A stretch of DNA of 64,000 nucleotides. Origin: Lutraria lutraria (lineage: Eukaryota > Mollusca > Bivalvia > Venerida > Mactridae). The notes below the pieces were generated by a model that saw nothing but the letters and a program-made list of their open reading frames with translations, had not been told where the DNA came from and did no database searches. The translations under genes were made by a program, and so were the position numbers. This document shows, in pieces, positions 1 through 11,945 of the stretch. Within the stretch, counting starts at the first letter, position 1; every line of letters starts with the position of its first letter. The stretch covers positions 26,634,934 through 26,698,933 of the forward strand of contig OZ026844.1 of the NCBI GenBank assembly GCA_964023205.1. The letters are read 5' to 3'.

Positions 1-1271
1 TAAATTGTAGCATTTTTTCTACCATTGAAGCATTTATTGCGTTTGTTAATTATTTTATTAATATCTATACATGGATTTAAAACTCATTTGAATATCGAGT
101 GTATAGGCTGTCTGTACAAGAAAGACCGGTCTCGTTTAAGAAATTAATACGTCCAGGTTATTATACTTAATGACACAATTAATCGTTTGATATTGGGATA
201 TATAACTTCTTATGTCGAAAATAAGTGATATTAAAACTTGATTTATTTTTGACAGTACATGTACATGGTAATGTTACATGTATAAACTAATACATTAAAT
301 GCTGAACGGGCATACACAATCAAGGTACATGCTGGCTCCTATGTGCATGGACTTGTATCTCCTAAGACTACTGTATTTATGGTAAAATCGAGATATAATC
401 CAACAGTAATAAGTCAATGTCTTAAGAAGATATTCTCATGCTAAGTACAATAACAAAACTAGGTTTCTTTTTATTTTGTGAATGTATACTGTAAGTCATG
501 ATTGCTACTTTTTACAAACCTGTTTAATTATAGTATATAAGCGTATAAGCGATTTATTTCGTACACACACTATTAAAAACTACAAGTTGGCAATCATTCA
601 ATGCATCCACTGGATATTGACGTAATAATAAAGCTATACATGTAGTATATATTTTGTAATTTGCACGTTCAGTCAAACCTGTGAACAAAGGTCATGCTTC
701 GGAAAGACAAAATGTGGCCCGTAGTAGAATGACAGGTAATCAATGACGGATTTTAAGAGAATGGCCTTTATTCACTGGATGATTTTTATTCGGAGGTGGT
801 CAATAACACAGGGTTGACGGTACATATTAACTTTAACACTTTAAAATACATGGTTATCCCCATAGTTTCCAAAAGTCAATATACATGTGACAACATCAGT
901 TCCAATAGTATTAAAGTTGAAGAACAAAATAATGATTGTACAAATTGTATTAAATATATGTTTACTCAAATTGCGCAAGTATGTACTCAGTGTTTGAAGA
1001 TCAAAAACATGAAATAAACGGAGAACTTTATTAAAATGCAACGAGGAACCCAGCCTACATTTAATTTTCCTGCATTACTTGAATACTGAATTTAAAAAAT
1101 GTGTTCTTTCGACATTTATAAATACAATAAGACTTAGTTTTACATGAAGCTGAAGTATCTATTCTGATTAAGTATATCATTTCACGACAACAAAATACAT
1201 GATTATGTACTACAAAGCATTATAGCCAAATATTATAGCGAGCATCTCAGTACATGTAATATACATCTTAT
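1..1271. other. Intergenic, no gene seen
   Basis: AT-rich sequence with only short chance reading frames. A fragment at about 675-790 (CCTGTGAACAAAGG, then GAATGGCC...) resembles 7175-7275, so it is a dispersed repeat piece. Nothing else is supported. Confidence 0.6.
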
Positions 1272-1702
1272 CTAATCAGCCTGAACTAAATGTCCAGTAA
1301 ACATGGTGTATCCTCCTGCTAGAGACATGACACGATCACTTCCAATCGACTCGTCATGTCTGACCCAGACATCGTCTTCAGCGTCAAGATGTACATTGAT
1401 AATGTTAGTACCGATAGCGTAGTATGACTGGTCCCCAGTTCTAACGCGACCAATGGTTGCTCCGTTCTTCACCAGCTCCAAGGCGATATACATCTGTGAG
1501 GTGCCTTGTAACACGGAGAACGTGAATTTGTATGTACCGGAAACTGGTGCCCGGAAAGCCCCGTGTCGTGAATCATAGGCTCCTCCCACATTGGTAATCA
1601 CTTTGTCGTACAGCACAACCTGGTTGTCACCTAACGGGTAGATGTCTGTGGTCAGGGTTGCAGAAAACGCCACCGCCTTGCTTTCTGGGCATTTGCATTG
1701 TG
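1272..1702 (-). CDS. C1q gene exon 2: globular C1q domain and stop
   Basis: The acceptor TTTTCAG abuts position 1702. The exon starts AQCKCPES and runs to the stop at 1272, coding 143 codons including stop. It holds the whole C1q domain in one exon, as is usual for this family. Confidence 0.9.
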
Positions 1703-2131
1703 CTGAAAAGAAACGATTATATTACGTCGATTATAATTATGTAACACATAAATGATATACAACGTTTAAGAATAAAATCATTACCAAGTCAAGATATTTA
1801 ACTGATTTCTGAGCATTTTTTGTTTTCAAATAATGTCCGAAATATGTGCTGAACCAGTATAGAAACACCCCGATACTGGTCAATATTTGTTAGTATTCTT
1901 CTTGGTACTGTAAGTGAAGTAATAATGAATCTCGTACTAACCGGCTCTCTGTCTGGCATCTACTGTGTCAATGGTTGAACGAAGGGCAACTATCTCGTTC
2001 TCCAGCACATTTCGGGCAGCCTTTTCATTATTCAACATCGTCAGTAAATTCTGAAGAGAGTTATCGTCCAACAGGAAACCATGGCAACAATATCCTAATA
2101 ATACCACACAGAAATATTTTAAAACAATCAT
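1272..2131 (-). CDS. Secreted C1q-domain protein, two exons
   Basis: Predicted 206-residue protein from two exons (1942-2131 and 1272-1702) that join in phase 1 across a 239-bp intron with GT/AG ends. The chosen start is the second methionine of the open frame, because MIVLKYFCVVLLGYCCHG is a clear signal peptide; the upstream Met would add 14 residues ahead of it. Residues about 19-62 form a short heptad-like, coiled-coil-prone stalk, followed by a C-x-C pair and then one globular C1q domain of about 135 residues. C1q hallmarks visible are AFSATL at the start, the central GTYKFTFSV strand and the terminal YTMFTGHL strand. There is no collagen stretch, so this is the short secreted type that is greatly expanded in bivalves, where such proteins act as haemolymph lectins and pattern-recognition molecules. 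Function of this particular copy is inferred from the family. Confidence 0.9.
1942..2131 (-). CDS. C1q gene exon 1: signal peptide and stalk
   Basis: Starts at the Met that opens the hydrophobic leader and ends at a GTTAGT donor after RQRAG. The leucine-rich segment LQNLLTMLNNEKAARNVLEN is coiled-coil-like and could drive oligomerisation. The alternative start at 2173 cannot be excluded. Confidence 0.8.
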
Positions 2132-2677
2132 GTTATAGACTGGTGTTACATGTAGTAATGGAAATTTAATCATGTGACCCCAATTACTTGTCTTACGGTA
2201 TGCTTATCACTGGTTTCAAGTATAGATAACGTGAAAGTGTCAATACATATACAATATACATGAAAATATGTCAGAAAGAAATGACTATTCATGAACAAAC
2301 CATCGTTGAACTCTACGTTTATCACAAAGTCGTAAACAGCATCATGATACTTAAATGTAGTTTAATGCAGCGCATTATAAAATATATTATTTGCATTTCA
2401 TAAATGTTTTAATAATTTCAAATGTACTCGTGATAAAATCATAAAACATGCTAATTCTATTGAGCTCGCGTGTGCAGGCGACTATTTGGGTTAAACGTTT
2501 GATGTGGTAATCATTGAATTACAAGCCGCGGATGTTTTTTTGTCAGGGGAGGCAATTAGAAATAAGAACGGAAAGTTGTATTTGTGTACTTACTTTCCTT
2601 TGATGAAATATTGGACAAAACCTAGGGTGTGTATGTGATAAACCTCGCTGATGAGAAAGTGTAGCACTTGTCACTTT

Positions 2678-2775
2678 TTAGCTCACCTGATTGATCAGGT
2701 GACCTTTTAGGATCGATGAATGTTCGGCGTCCGTCCACAATTAGTTTGTTTACACTCTAGCATCCATGAAGCCAT
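2678..2775 (+). mobile_element. HINE-like element subfamily B, hairpin-end fragment
   Basis: Begins TTTTAGCTCACCTGATTGAT and continues with the subfamily B signature (ATCAGGTGA, CCGTCCACAATTAGTTTG, ACACTCTAGC). It breaks off after about 100 bp, so only the hairpin end is left. Confidence 0.7.
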
Positions 2776-3358
2776 TTTTCATTCGACTGAGAGAAGTTTT
2801 CTATCAACATTAACGAACATTTACTCTCATGTCCAGTTCTATTCACGCTATGAAAGTATCCCACATGCAAGTAATTTTTTCATAACGTTTACATGAATAT
2901 GACTGTTTTGTGCAATGAATTTATTTGATAAAACATATGTGTATGTCCTTCATTGACGGCTTCTCGAACCCTTTGAAATCATCCATTCAAGGACTGTACC
3001 ACATAACTGCAAATGTAGGACTGTATTTACTGTACAGAGTTATCTCGCTTTGAAGATAAAACGTTCCAACATTAATCGTTATGATATCAATACATTGTCA
3101 CCATAAACATTCATAACATCTTGAAATTGTCTTGTCCAAAAAAAATATATCGAAATAATTGCCTGAGAGGTTCGCTACAAATGCTGAAAACACCGTACAA
3201 GGGTCCACAACACACATATCTAACCAATGTTAGAAACATCTTGCCTTGTTCTTTTTTGTAAAGAAAATGCATTAAATCCCTTGGCCAGCTCCTAATGGTG
3301 GATGACCTAAATGCTTACTATTAGCAAGGTTTTTATGATTATAAAGGATTATCTTAGC
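2776..3358. other. Intergenic, no gene seen
   Basis: AT-rich, no reading frame or recognised repeat beyond scattered A/T runs. Confidence 0.5.
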
Positions 3359-3450
3359 CAAAGGGGTTTGTCACGAAAAAAAAATTAATTTTTTTTTTCC
3401 ATGTAACCAATATGTATATATATATGGGTTACATGAAAAAATCCCCTTTG
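3359..3450. mobile_element. 92-bp hAT-like MITE with perfect 8-bp target duplication
   Basis: The element starts CAAAGGGG and ends CCCCTTTG. It is flanked on both sides by ATCTTAGC (3351-3358 and 3451-3458). The interior is itself a hairpin (CATGTAACC ... GGGTTACATG around a TA run). The 8-bp duplication and CA-starting termini fit a non-autonomous hAT or P-type element. Confidence 0.85.
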
Positions 3451-3536
3451 ATCTTAGCTAGCACTGACAGTTTTGCATTAGCGGTTGCGCGCATCGCATG
3501 TTGCACACGTGGTCATAGGCACTCGATTTCGTGATT

Positions 3537-3880
3537 TTTATACGTTTACAGACGTTATTTTTCAATTTCACACATCAAAATACGCAAACCTGTCGAAAGA
3601 AAAATCTTCATTTGTTCCCTTATTGAGTGTATAAAATACTCCAAGGTAGTGAACTCGCCATCTTTTCGATTGACGGTAGTAACGAAAATAAGCGTGGGTC
3701 CCGGTTTTCCTTCTAATCTGCACGTGCTTTCCGGGAACCTTGCTTTCGTTGTAGTGTTCCCCAACTTTAAACATTTTTACAGCTTTTACAAGGAAAGCCG
3801 GGACCCACGGTTATATGGTTGACTCAAAGTTATCATCGCATCGTCCATGAATTCAATGATGACTTCTATACGTTTACAAT
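3537..3880. repeat. Fold-back sequence, possible degraded element
   Basis: CGTGGGTCCCGG (about 3692) pairs with CCGGGACCCACG (about 3799), with AAGGAAA matches beside the arms. ATACGTTTACA also recurs at about 3540 and 3865. Two overlapping open frames of about 68 codons lie on the minus strand here; they match no family I know and are probably by-products of the repeat. Confidence 0.35.
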
Positions 3881-5090
3881 AGAAGCTAGGAACCAGACTA
3901 AATTAGCATATACAGCACGAGAATTATGACGCCATCCTTCCTTGAAATGTGTGTACTGATAGTAAATATTGTAGTAATCCGAGGGAGAGGATTGTTTAGA
4001 TTTTTCTAGACGAATTATACTTATGAGTATTAGTTTATTATAGCTGTTTGCGTGTATATAGTGTAGTGTCTATTACCAGTTTGGCTAATCCTGGCCATTT
4101 GATTGGCTAATGGTGATGACTGAATCTATTTATAGTTGATAGGCAAGTTAATCATGCAGGCATTTCTCTGTGATGTTTAACCTAGATAAGCTGTTGTGTG
4201 GCATAATATCTCAAATGCTATTTAAAGCTCAATGTGGTTGTATCATAGCAGATCATGGTGAATTTGTTAACATTTAAGGTTTATTCTATTTAATTGATGT
4301 AGGGTGTGATATTACCATGTGCTTGTGAACAATAAACATGAATTTAATCATTTGTCAAATACTCATGATTGTCAATATATGTGTATTACTTATATCATGT
4401 AAATATGTTATACTCTCCTTAATGGAGGATTGAATAAAATATACTTCATACAAAAAAACATAAATCAATATGCTTATTGTAATTCGTCTACCTATAACGT
4501 TTTGTTATAGTTTTTCTTGTTACGACTGTTTTGTATTGCTCGTTTACGATATTGTATAGCTATGTATGATTTTGACTTATATGCACGTAATATTTGAATT
4601 TGTATTTAGCCATTGAATTGAAATATAGGGAACTATATCCTTAGGCGGAAGCTAGGTTAATGGAAGCTGTTCGGTATGCAGAAAAAATGAAAACTGGGCG
4701 TAGTTGAAAAATGGTTATAACTTTATTGTTCGTACCGAACAACAAAAATTATCTTCCATTTTAGTTCCCTAATTGCAATTTTGTCATATTATTTTTATAC
4801 GCATATGTACACGAAATTAAGCACACTAAAATGATAATGTAATATGTTTATTGTTATCTGAAAAGAATGGCAATGTGATCAGGGTTACTAACAGAAAATG
4901 TATCATTAATTCCATCAAATCGTTTTAGATCGTTGTGTACAGTAAGTGAAATAGATGTAAGTACGCGATAGATAAAAAACATGACGTGTGTTTGAATCGA
5001 CGTTCTGAAAAGCGAAAGAGTGCTTTATGGGGTAATGCTATCATTTAAAGCTTTAATAAAAGAAAAACGGTTCAATAGATTTTCTCAACA
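3881..5090. other. Intergenic; weak fold-back and possible retroelement tail
   Basis: No gene seen. A small imperfect inverted repeat spans about 4626-4771 (TAGGGAACTA ... TTAGTTCCCTA, with an inner GTTCGGTA/TACCGAAC pair). An AATAAA-containing stretch near 4430, after TCCTTAATGGAGGAT, looks like the 3' end of an old retroelement, but no coding remnant was recognised. Confidence 0.35.
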
Positions 5091-5098
5091 TTTATGAG

Positions 5099-5523
5099 TA
5101 GGGCTGTGGCAAGTATCCAGTACTCGGGGGTATTCACGAATCAAATTGAATAATCGAGTATGAATAATCGTCATTACTTAGTTTCGTGGTTCGAGATCTT
5201 GTTTTTTAACACTTTACAAGTGTATTCTTTGTTCTTAAAAATCCCTTTTCCCTGAATAAATATTGTCTCATCATGGACTACTTCGTTTGCCAAGATTTCC
5301 AATCGTTTTTTTTTTTAGATAATGATGCTGGTAAATCAATTAACTGGAAGGGAGTACGTATAAATTTAGGCCATAGAACAATTCATATTGATTTACTTCA
5401 TCAAAAATAAATTTGCTGTCGTCAGGACTACAATTTTGAAATTTTAGATGGGTTACTTGATAACAAAAGAGTTGAATCATGGATTGGATCGGATCGCCAC
5501 TTACCCTACGATCCACAGCCCTA
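5099..5523. mobile_element. hAT-like MITE, 425 bp, 8-bp target duplication
   Basis: Termini are TAGGGCTGTGG and CCACAGCCCTA. TTTATGAG flanks both sides (5091-5098 and 5524-5531). No transposase is present. The perfect duplication indicates a complete and not very old insertion. Confidence 0.85.
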
Positions 5524-5631
5524 TTTATGAGAACAACAATGACACACCAAACGTCATTCCAGGTGAAAATAAAAATAATCACTCGGGCAGATTTTTAATA
5601 AAAATAATTTAAGTTTGAAAGTGAGAAGAAA

Positions 5632-6610
5632 ACAAGAGGGCCAAGATGGCCCTATATCGCTCACATGACAATCACTGTTCACTCATTAAAACATTGTTTT
5701 GACCGGTGACCTAGTTTTTGACCCCAGACGACCTATGTTCGAATTTGTCTTACATATCATTAAGACAAACAGTCTTACTAGGTTTGGTGAAGATACGATC
5801 AAAGTTTGACATCTACAGTGTTAATAAGGTTTTCCTAAGATTTGACCTTGTGACCCAGTTTTTGAACCCGGCTGACCCATGTACATACTTGACCCACATA
5901 TCATTTGGTGAAGATCCAATTAAAACTGTGACATCTACAGTGTTAACAAAGTTTTCCTAAGATTTGACCTGGTGACCTAGTTATTGACCCTAGATGACCC
6001 ATATTTATACTTGACCGTTATATCATTAAAACAAACGATTTGACAAAGTTTGGTGAAGATCCAATAATAACTGTGAAATCTACAGTGTTAACATGGTTTT
6101 TCATAAGATTTGACCTAGCGACCTAGTTTTTGACCCAAGATGACCCATGTTCGAACTCGTCCAAGATATTATGAAGACAAACATTCTGACAAGGTTTCAT
6201 GATCATCCAATCAAAACAGTGACTTCTAGAGTGTTCACAAGGTTTTCCAGCAATTTGCCCTAGTGACCTAATTTTACTACAGAAATGACCCATTTTCAAA
6301 CTTGACCTACATATTATTAAAATAAACATTCTGACAAAGTTTCATGAAGATCCAGTCAAAACAGTGATTTCTAAAGTGTTCACAAGATTTTCCCTTATTT
6401 GGCCCTGGTGACCTAGTTTTTGACCCCAAATGGCCCAATATCGAACTCGTCCGAGATTTTGTTGATATTAACGTTCTGACCCAGTTTTGCTAAAATTGAG
6501 CCAAAAATGTGGCCCCTAGTGTGGTCACAACATAAAGTTTGACGATGCACGACGCCGGACGGAGAGTGATCCTAATAGCTCACTTTGTCACTTTGTGACA
6601 TGTGAGCTAA
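5632..6610 (-). mobile_element. HINE-like element subfamily A, complete
   Basis: Runs from ACAAGAGGGCCAAGATGGCC with CGCTCACATG just inside, through a core of about five degenerate ~130-bp units (GTGACCTAGTTTTTGACCC; GATCCAATCAAAACTGTGAC), to a hairpin TGTCACTTTGTGACATGTGAGCTAA (split here as TGTCACTTTGTGACA and TGTGAGCTAA). Both ends are intact. No protein is encoded. Confidence 0.75.
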
Positions 6611-6830
6611 AAACACTAAACTTTACATTTAAAATAGTTTTCCTTGCACTTACAATTGAGTCATGAACATCAAATTTATACCTACGAGTAGGTAATTTTA
6701 TTCTCCGCTATCAAATTTTTATTTCATAAAATACATATAAATACCGTAAAAACGATCGTTCTTACGTCGAAAACCACGTTATTTAAATTGTTTGATTCCA
6801 CCTTAAAGATGTGATTGCTGTTATTGTGGA
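6611..6830. repeat. Dispersed repeat, inverted copy near 61.2 kb
   Basis: TTTTCCTTGCACTTA, GTCATGAACATCAAATTTAT and TTTGATTCCACCTTAA have reverse-complement or direct counterparts in 61,130-61,460, so this is an interspersed family of unknown type. Confidence 0.5.
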
Positions 6831-6992
6831 ATCTCTTCAAGAATAGGTGTCTAAGTATCTGATTGACATACTTATAATACATTGTAATTAGTGTTATACT
6901 GAAATGTACTCATTATATTTTTTATTCAGTAAGCAATGGCAATACTGTCTTTCATGTTTATCTTTTCGCTGAGGTCATACCAACAGACAGAG

Positions 6993-7390
6993 TCATTTGG
7001 CAACATTTTCAGCATTGACGATGGAGGAATGTAACTGTCTTACACCTGAGTAGAACCACCAAGCTTCTGTAAGCCATTTAGCAGCTTCCTCATGTGTGAA
7101 ATTTGCCTGGACCTCAGCAGAATTCAATTCACAGCAATGAGAGGCTAAACAACCCTGAGAAGAAACTACAATTAAACCTGTGAACAAAGGCCACTCATGG
7201 GAAGGACATAATGTGGCCTTTACTTGGATGTAATTTTATCCTAAATATCCAGTAACAGTCTTTAAAGAATGGCCGGGTTAAACTGTAAACAAATGTTTTA
7301 AGGTGGGTAATCCAGTCTGTACAAAGATAAGGGTTGATCTTCTCTGGGAGCACATCAAAGGTGGCACACTCTGTCATAGGGTACAAGCAT
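6993..7390 (-). pseudogene. Coding-like fragment, two possible exons, unidentified
   Basis: On the minus strand an acceptor CTTGTTTCAG at 7391 opens a frame starting CLYPMTECATFDVLPEKINP. A second acceptor TTCTCAG at 7155 opens a frame ending HEEAAKWLTEAWW...NAENVAK and a stop at 6993. Amino-acid usage looks coding rather than random (Trp, Cys, His). However, the two parts are separated by a copy of the dispersed repeat also seen at 675-790, and no upstream exon or start was found. I do not recognise the family. It may be a decayed gene, a tail exon of an unseen gene, or chance. Confidence 0.3.
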
Positions 7391-7831
7391 CTGAAACAAG
7401 TGGTGTGAGCAGGATAGGAGTAAGAAACAACAAGCTTATTTTACATTAGTACTTTTTTCGTTCTTTTTACATTTTTCATAGTTTATAAGTTTTAATTCAA
7501 CAAGAGTATCCTTTCTACAAAACAAGGTCAAAGATATTGTAACAATTCAAACTATTTACGAATTAGCAAATAAATGCATTAATTAACAATATACAAGGGG
7601 GCAGGCTGATCAGTCATTACATGACAATGAATGAATTTAAGTGCAATTTGTAAGGGAATAACATGTAACAAAAGTGCATTTTACAATACAAGAACATTGC
7701 ATTTCAATGTTCATATTTCATATCAATAGTGGCCAACTAAAGGTTGGAAAAGTGCCTATCATTCAATACTCACTAACTTCAATGTTCTCAGAATGAAACA
7801 AAAATAGAAAGAAGTAGTAGTATGTAGAAAC

Positions 7832-8784
7832 TAGGGCCATAATATGAACAAACTAGGCAGAGGTCAACTATACGATGCTACACACCAAACATCTAAAGTC
7901 TAAGAAATGTAGTTTCTGACACAAAGACTTTTTTCCATTTTCTTATATAAGCCCATGTAAAATCAAATAAACCCTGGGGCGGGGCCAATTTTGACCCCAG
8001 AGCCATAATTTGAACAAATTTGGTAGAGGTCCACTGGACAATGCTACATACCAAATATCTAAGCTGTATGCATTATAATAAGTCTATGTCAAATCAAGTT
8101 ACCACTAGGGCAGAGCCAATTTTGACCCTGGGGCCACAACTTGAACAATCATGGTAGAGATCCACTAGATGATGCTTCACACCATATATCTAAGCTCTAG
8201 GCCATGTGGTTTCTGACCATATGATTTTTTTAATTTTCCTACATAATCCTTTATAAAATAGGATAAACCCCAGGGCTGGGCCAATTTTGACCCCAGGGCC
8301 ACAATTTGAACAAACTTGGTAGAGGTCTACTAGACAATGCTACATCCAAAATATCTAAGTTTTAGGCCTTGTGGTTTTGGACAAGAAGATAATTTCCTAT
8401 ATAAGTCTATGTAAAATCAAGTTACCCCCGGGGCGGAGCCAAATTTGACCCCAGGGGAATAATTTGAACGAACTTTGTAGAGTTCCATTACACAATGCTA
8501 AATACCAAATATCTCAGCTCTAGGCCCTGTGTTTTGGACATGAAGATTTTTTAAGTTTTTTCTATTTGTTGCCATAGCAACCAGAGTTTTTAATGACATC
8601 AGATTTTTTGAACAACTTTGAAAGGGGACCACCCCAGGATCATTCCAGCAAAGTTTGGTTGCAATCAGCATAGCGGTGTAGGAGATGTTGTTTTAAGTAA
8701 ATATGGACGCCACTTCATGACGAACGACGGATGCTGAGTGATCACAAAAGCTCACCTTGAGCACATTGTGCTCTGGTGAGCTAA
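7832..8784 (-). mobile_element. HINE-like element subfamily C, GGGCC end missing
   Basis: The core repeats the subfamily C unit about five times (AATTTTGACCCCAG; GGTAGAGGTCCACTAG; CAATGCTACATACCAAATAT; TCTAAGCTCTAGGCC). It ends in the hairpin AGCTCACCTTGAGCACA/TTGTGCTCTGGTGAGCTAA. The opposite hairpin end is absent. Confidence 0.75.
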
Positions 8785-10089
8785 AAAGAAGTTGATGAAC
8801 ATTAGATATCTAATTGTTACTGAATGTATATAATATTAATACTGATACAACAAATAATTGTTTAATATCCATAAACATTGGCTCTTACAATAATTTATGT
8901 ATTGCCTAAGACCAGTAAAAGCTAATGTTCAGATTTACCAGACCACAAAAATCTGAGTAGATCTTTTACCGAAAACTACATAATAATGGATAAGTCACGT
9001 CAAAAGTGAATTATGTTCAACCTTTTCAAATTGAATACAATATTATGATTCCTGTATACCAGAAATTTAAAGTTACAGGCTAAATTTGTTTTTCTGTCAT
9101 AGATCAGATGTTGCCATCTGTTTTGCCTTTTGCGAAATATATCATGTACATATATTTTTCTTCAAAGATTTACTATTATTTTTCTAATCAAATTAAAGCC
9201 TGGAGGTTAAGTCAGGTAACTTAAAAAACGAACATCTGTCTGATATTACTGACTGTAATAATACTATTCACTCAGCAAATTAACTAAGAAATAAGATAAG
9301 TTAACTACCGGTATATACCAGTGGTGAATTACCTGAACAGTTATCATATAATTTACCATCAAACGGATTAGTAATTCATTACAAATCCTTTATCTAATTT
9401 AGTGAAAAATCTAGTATTCTACAATAAGCCAAAACTTGATAACCAGTGGACAATATTTCCGTTGTTCAGCATTCCTATCATTTTGTATAAAAGGTTTACA
9501 CAATCATCAAGAAAATAATCAAAATATAAGAATTATAAAGTTTTTCACACAATATATCACATGTTGGAAAGTACATATTATATACGAGCTATTACAAAAG
9601 TTGGAATCTGACAAATGAACAAAAATGTACTGATTGCAGAGAAACCATAACAATGATAACAAGCAAACCCAAATTTCACATAAAACTGAAATATGTTGAA
9701 ATCATTTAGACAGAATATCATACTTTACTTCTTTGTTGAACTTTATATACATACACTAAATGTTCAATTAAGTATGATACCCATTTAAGCAATGACAACA
9801 TCCTCCATTCTTTTGCAAATCTGGGGCCATATTTCAGTACATAATAATGACAAATGGACCTACTTACAAAGGGCAATATAACACAATATATAGTGCTTAG
9901 TGTATCAGCATATAAATAAACTTTGGCACAATAAATGTAGCAGTTTATTATAATCCTGAATATCCGACAGAGAAACAAAATCATACAGAAGACAGACAAA
10001 TGTTGGTATATTGTGTTGTCATTCAATTTCGCAGGCATGAATATTCATGCAAACACTAAAAAAATATTTTGCACCTTCTTATTATCACA
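8785..10089. other. Intergenic, no gene seen
   Basis: AT-rich, only short chance frames; the longest, on the minus strand at 9718-10038, is Tyr/Ile/Leu-rich and has no splice context or domain. Confidence 0.5.
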
Positions 10090-10893
10090 CGGCCTATAAT
10101 CACATGGTATATTGTTTTGATAATGATTGATACCATAAGGTCGCGAAAAATTGCGGCACCTACGAGTTCGAAGGTAAGTTGTATTTTTTGTCGAAAGTTT
10201 AAATGTTTAGAGTTGTTCATGTAGCCCATGTTCCAGCCAACAATTTTCCGAATCCATAGGTACCAAAATCAGCATTGTTACTGTCGTAGTTTGTCTATAG
10301 ACCCTGCAGCGTAGTTTGTCCATAGACCCTGCAGAGAAATTTGAAAAAAAAAATGAAAGTCCGTCCACTTTTTCTGAAGGGTCTATGGACAAACTACTAT
10401 GGATGGATATTGCGGGAAATTTCATGTCGCGATGTATTGTGATACGCAACAATGTATTGCAATACATATTGTGATATATTGGGAGTTTAAAACTCTTGAT
10501 TTATCAAGTATTCAAGCTTGGATTTTAATGAAAATATGTAGTTTCATTATTCATTTGCTTGATAGTCGGTGACTAGAATGCTGTATACAACAATTGTACA
10601 TATAAAACTCTCCTTGAGTAAGGCAACACATACAGTCCTAATACAGTTACTCAAATAAAATATTTCTGTTTTCCGTTCGAATTGGGCTACCGCTGAATTT
10701 ACTTTAAAAATATCACGATATGGGGTGGAATTGTACTGGAACATATTGCATTTGAAACGAATTGCAATATACCGGTATACTGGTATTATGGCGCATCACT
10801 ACGAACTACGGCAGTAACAGTGCTAATTTTGGTAGGCGTCGCCATTTTTCACGGCCCTATGGTATCAAAACAATATGTCACATAATTAGACCT
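10090..10893. mobile_element. Fold-back element, ~0.8 kb with ~65-bp inverted ends
   Basis: ATATTGTTTTGATA followed by TACCATAAGGTCGCGAAAAA at the left recurs inverted at the right (TTTTTCACGGCCCTATGGTA, TATCAAAACAATATG). A second, inner palindrome pairs TAGTTTGTCCATAGACCC with GGGTCTATGGACAAACTA at about 10,310/10,378. No transposase frame. The target duplication was not resolved. Confidence 0.6.
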
Positions 10894-11094
10894 TGTTATC
10901 AAGAACATATGATTTTTGAAAAAAGCATGAGAATCTTAACGCTGTAGTTAATTCTCACCTTGATCTTAGAACAAAATATGCCAAGATTTAACTTGCACAA
11001 CATAGTATACATAGGAAGCCAATTGAGTCAGGCTGCTATTTAAAAGATGAACATTGCATACCCAGATCAAGAACATCAAATCTTAACATAAAGT

Positions 11095-11250
11095 TTTAGA
11101 ATATGGTATCTGAACCTTCATCACTGTGAGTTCCAACCTCACCAGGTATCAGACATATTTCATGTTAGGAAGCTGTGCGGCTAGTTTACAGGAAGGTTGG
11201 TATTCACATGAGGGTCTTCCTCGATGATTAAGCTGGAAGAATCACCATAT
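11095..11250 (+). mobile_element. tRNA-derived SINE, 3' part
   Basis: A degraded B-box-like GAGTTCCAACCTCAC is followed by a body (CATATTTCATGTTAGGAAGC; GGAAGGTTGGT) shared with the copy at 51.5 kb. The tRNA-like 5' half is not recognisable. Confidence 0.5.
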
Positions 11251-11629
11251 GACCCTGACTGTCTGTGTAATTTTGGATAATATGGGAATATAACATTAAA
11301 TTTTCTTCATGATATTTATATATGATAAACTCAGTTAAGAAGTACCATACATTACTCTCTGAAAAATTAAGGCAACATTCTAATGACAATGCCTACATCT
11401 GTAGTTAAATGTAAGTTGCCAAGTTGGATACAACAGGATTGTTAGAAAACTCTTGCATATACATTATTTAATTGTAAGTAATATTTTAAAACAATAATAC
11501 TTCCAACTTTCAAGCAAACTCAACTGGCAACCATATCATGTTACATAACCAAGGTGTGTAAAACAGTAAGTTTCACAGCAATATTTGAAATATAGCTATG
11601 TATTATTTGTATTTTATCATAATGAAAAC

Positions 11630-11945
11630 TAGAGCTGTCACAGAGGTGACTAATACCCCGCCACTTTGACACTAAGAATGCAATAGTACACTAAACGGCT
11701 AAGTTCAACGGGACATAACTCTGCAATGAGTGAATTGCTGGGCATGAAAATTGTGTCTTGCACATCTACACTTTATGGTGATAACATATTTCATGTTTTA
11801 TTGCAATCGCTTAAAGAATGTGAAAGTAGTTCGCTCCACAAACTTGTATGCGGACAGACGGACTGACCAACAACCGACCGGCAGAGTGACTCCAATATAC
11901 ACCTGCTCAAACATTATTTGCGGCGGTATAATAATAAGAAGGTAT
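11630..11945 (+). mobile_element. Hairpin-ended repeat of another family
   Basis: Starts ACTAGAGCTGTCACAGAGGT with a short hairpin (TGTCAC/GTGAC) and contains GACGGACTGACCAAC followed by a gap to GCGGCGGTATAATAA. It resembles the short, end-hairpin repeats common in bivalves but is unrelated to subfamilies A-D. Boundaries are approximate. Confidence 0.4.
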
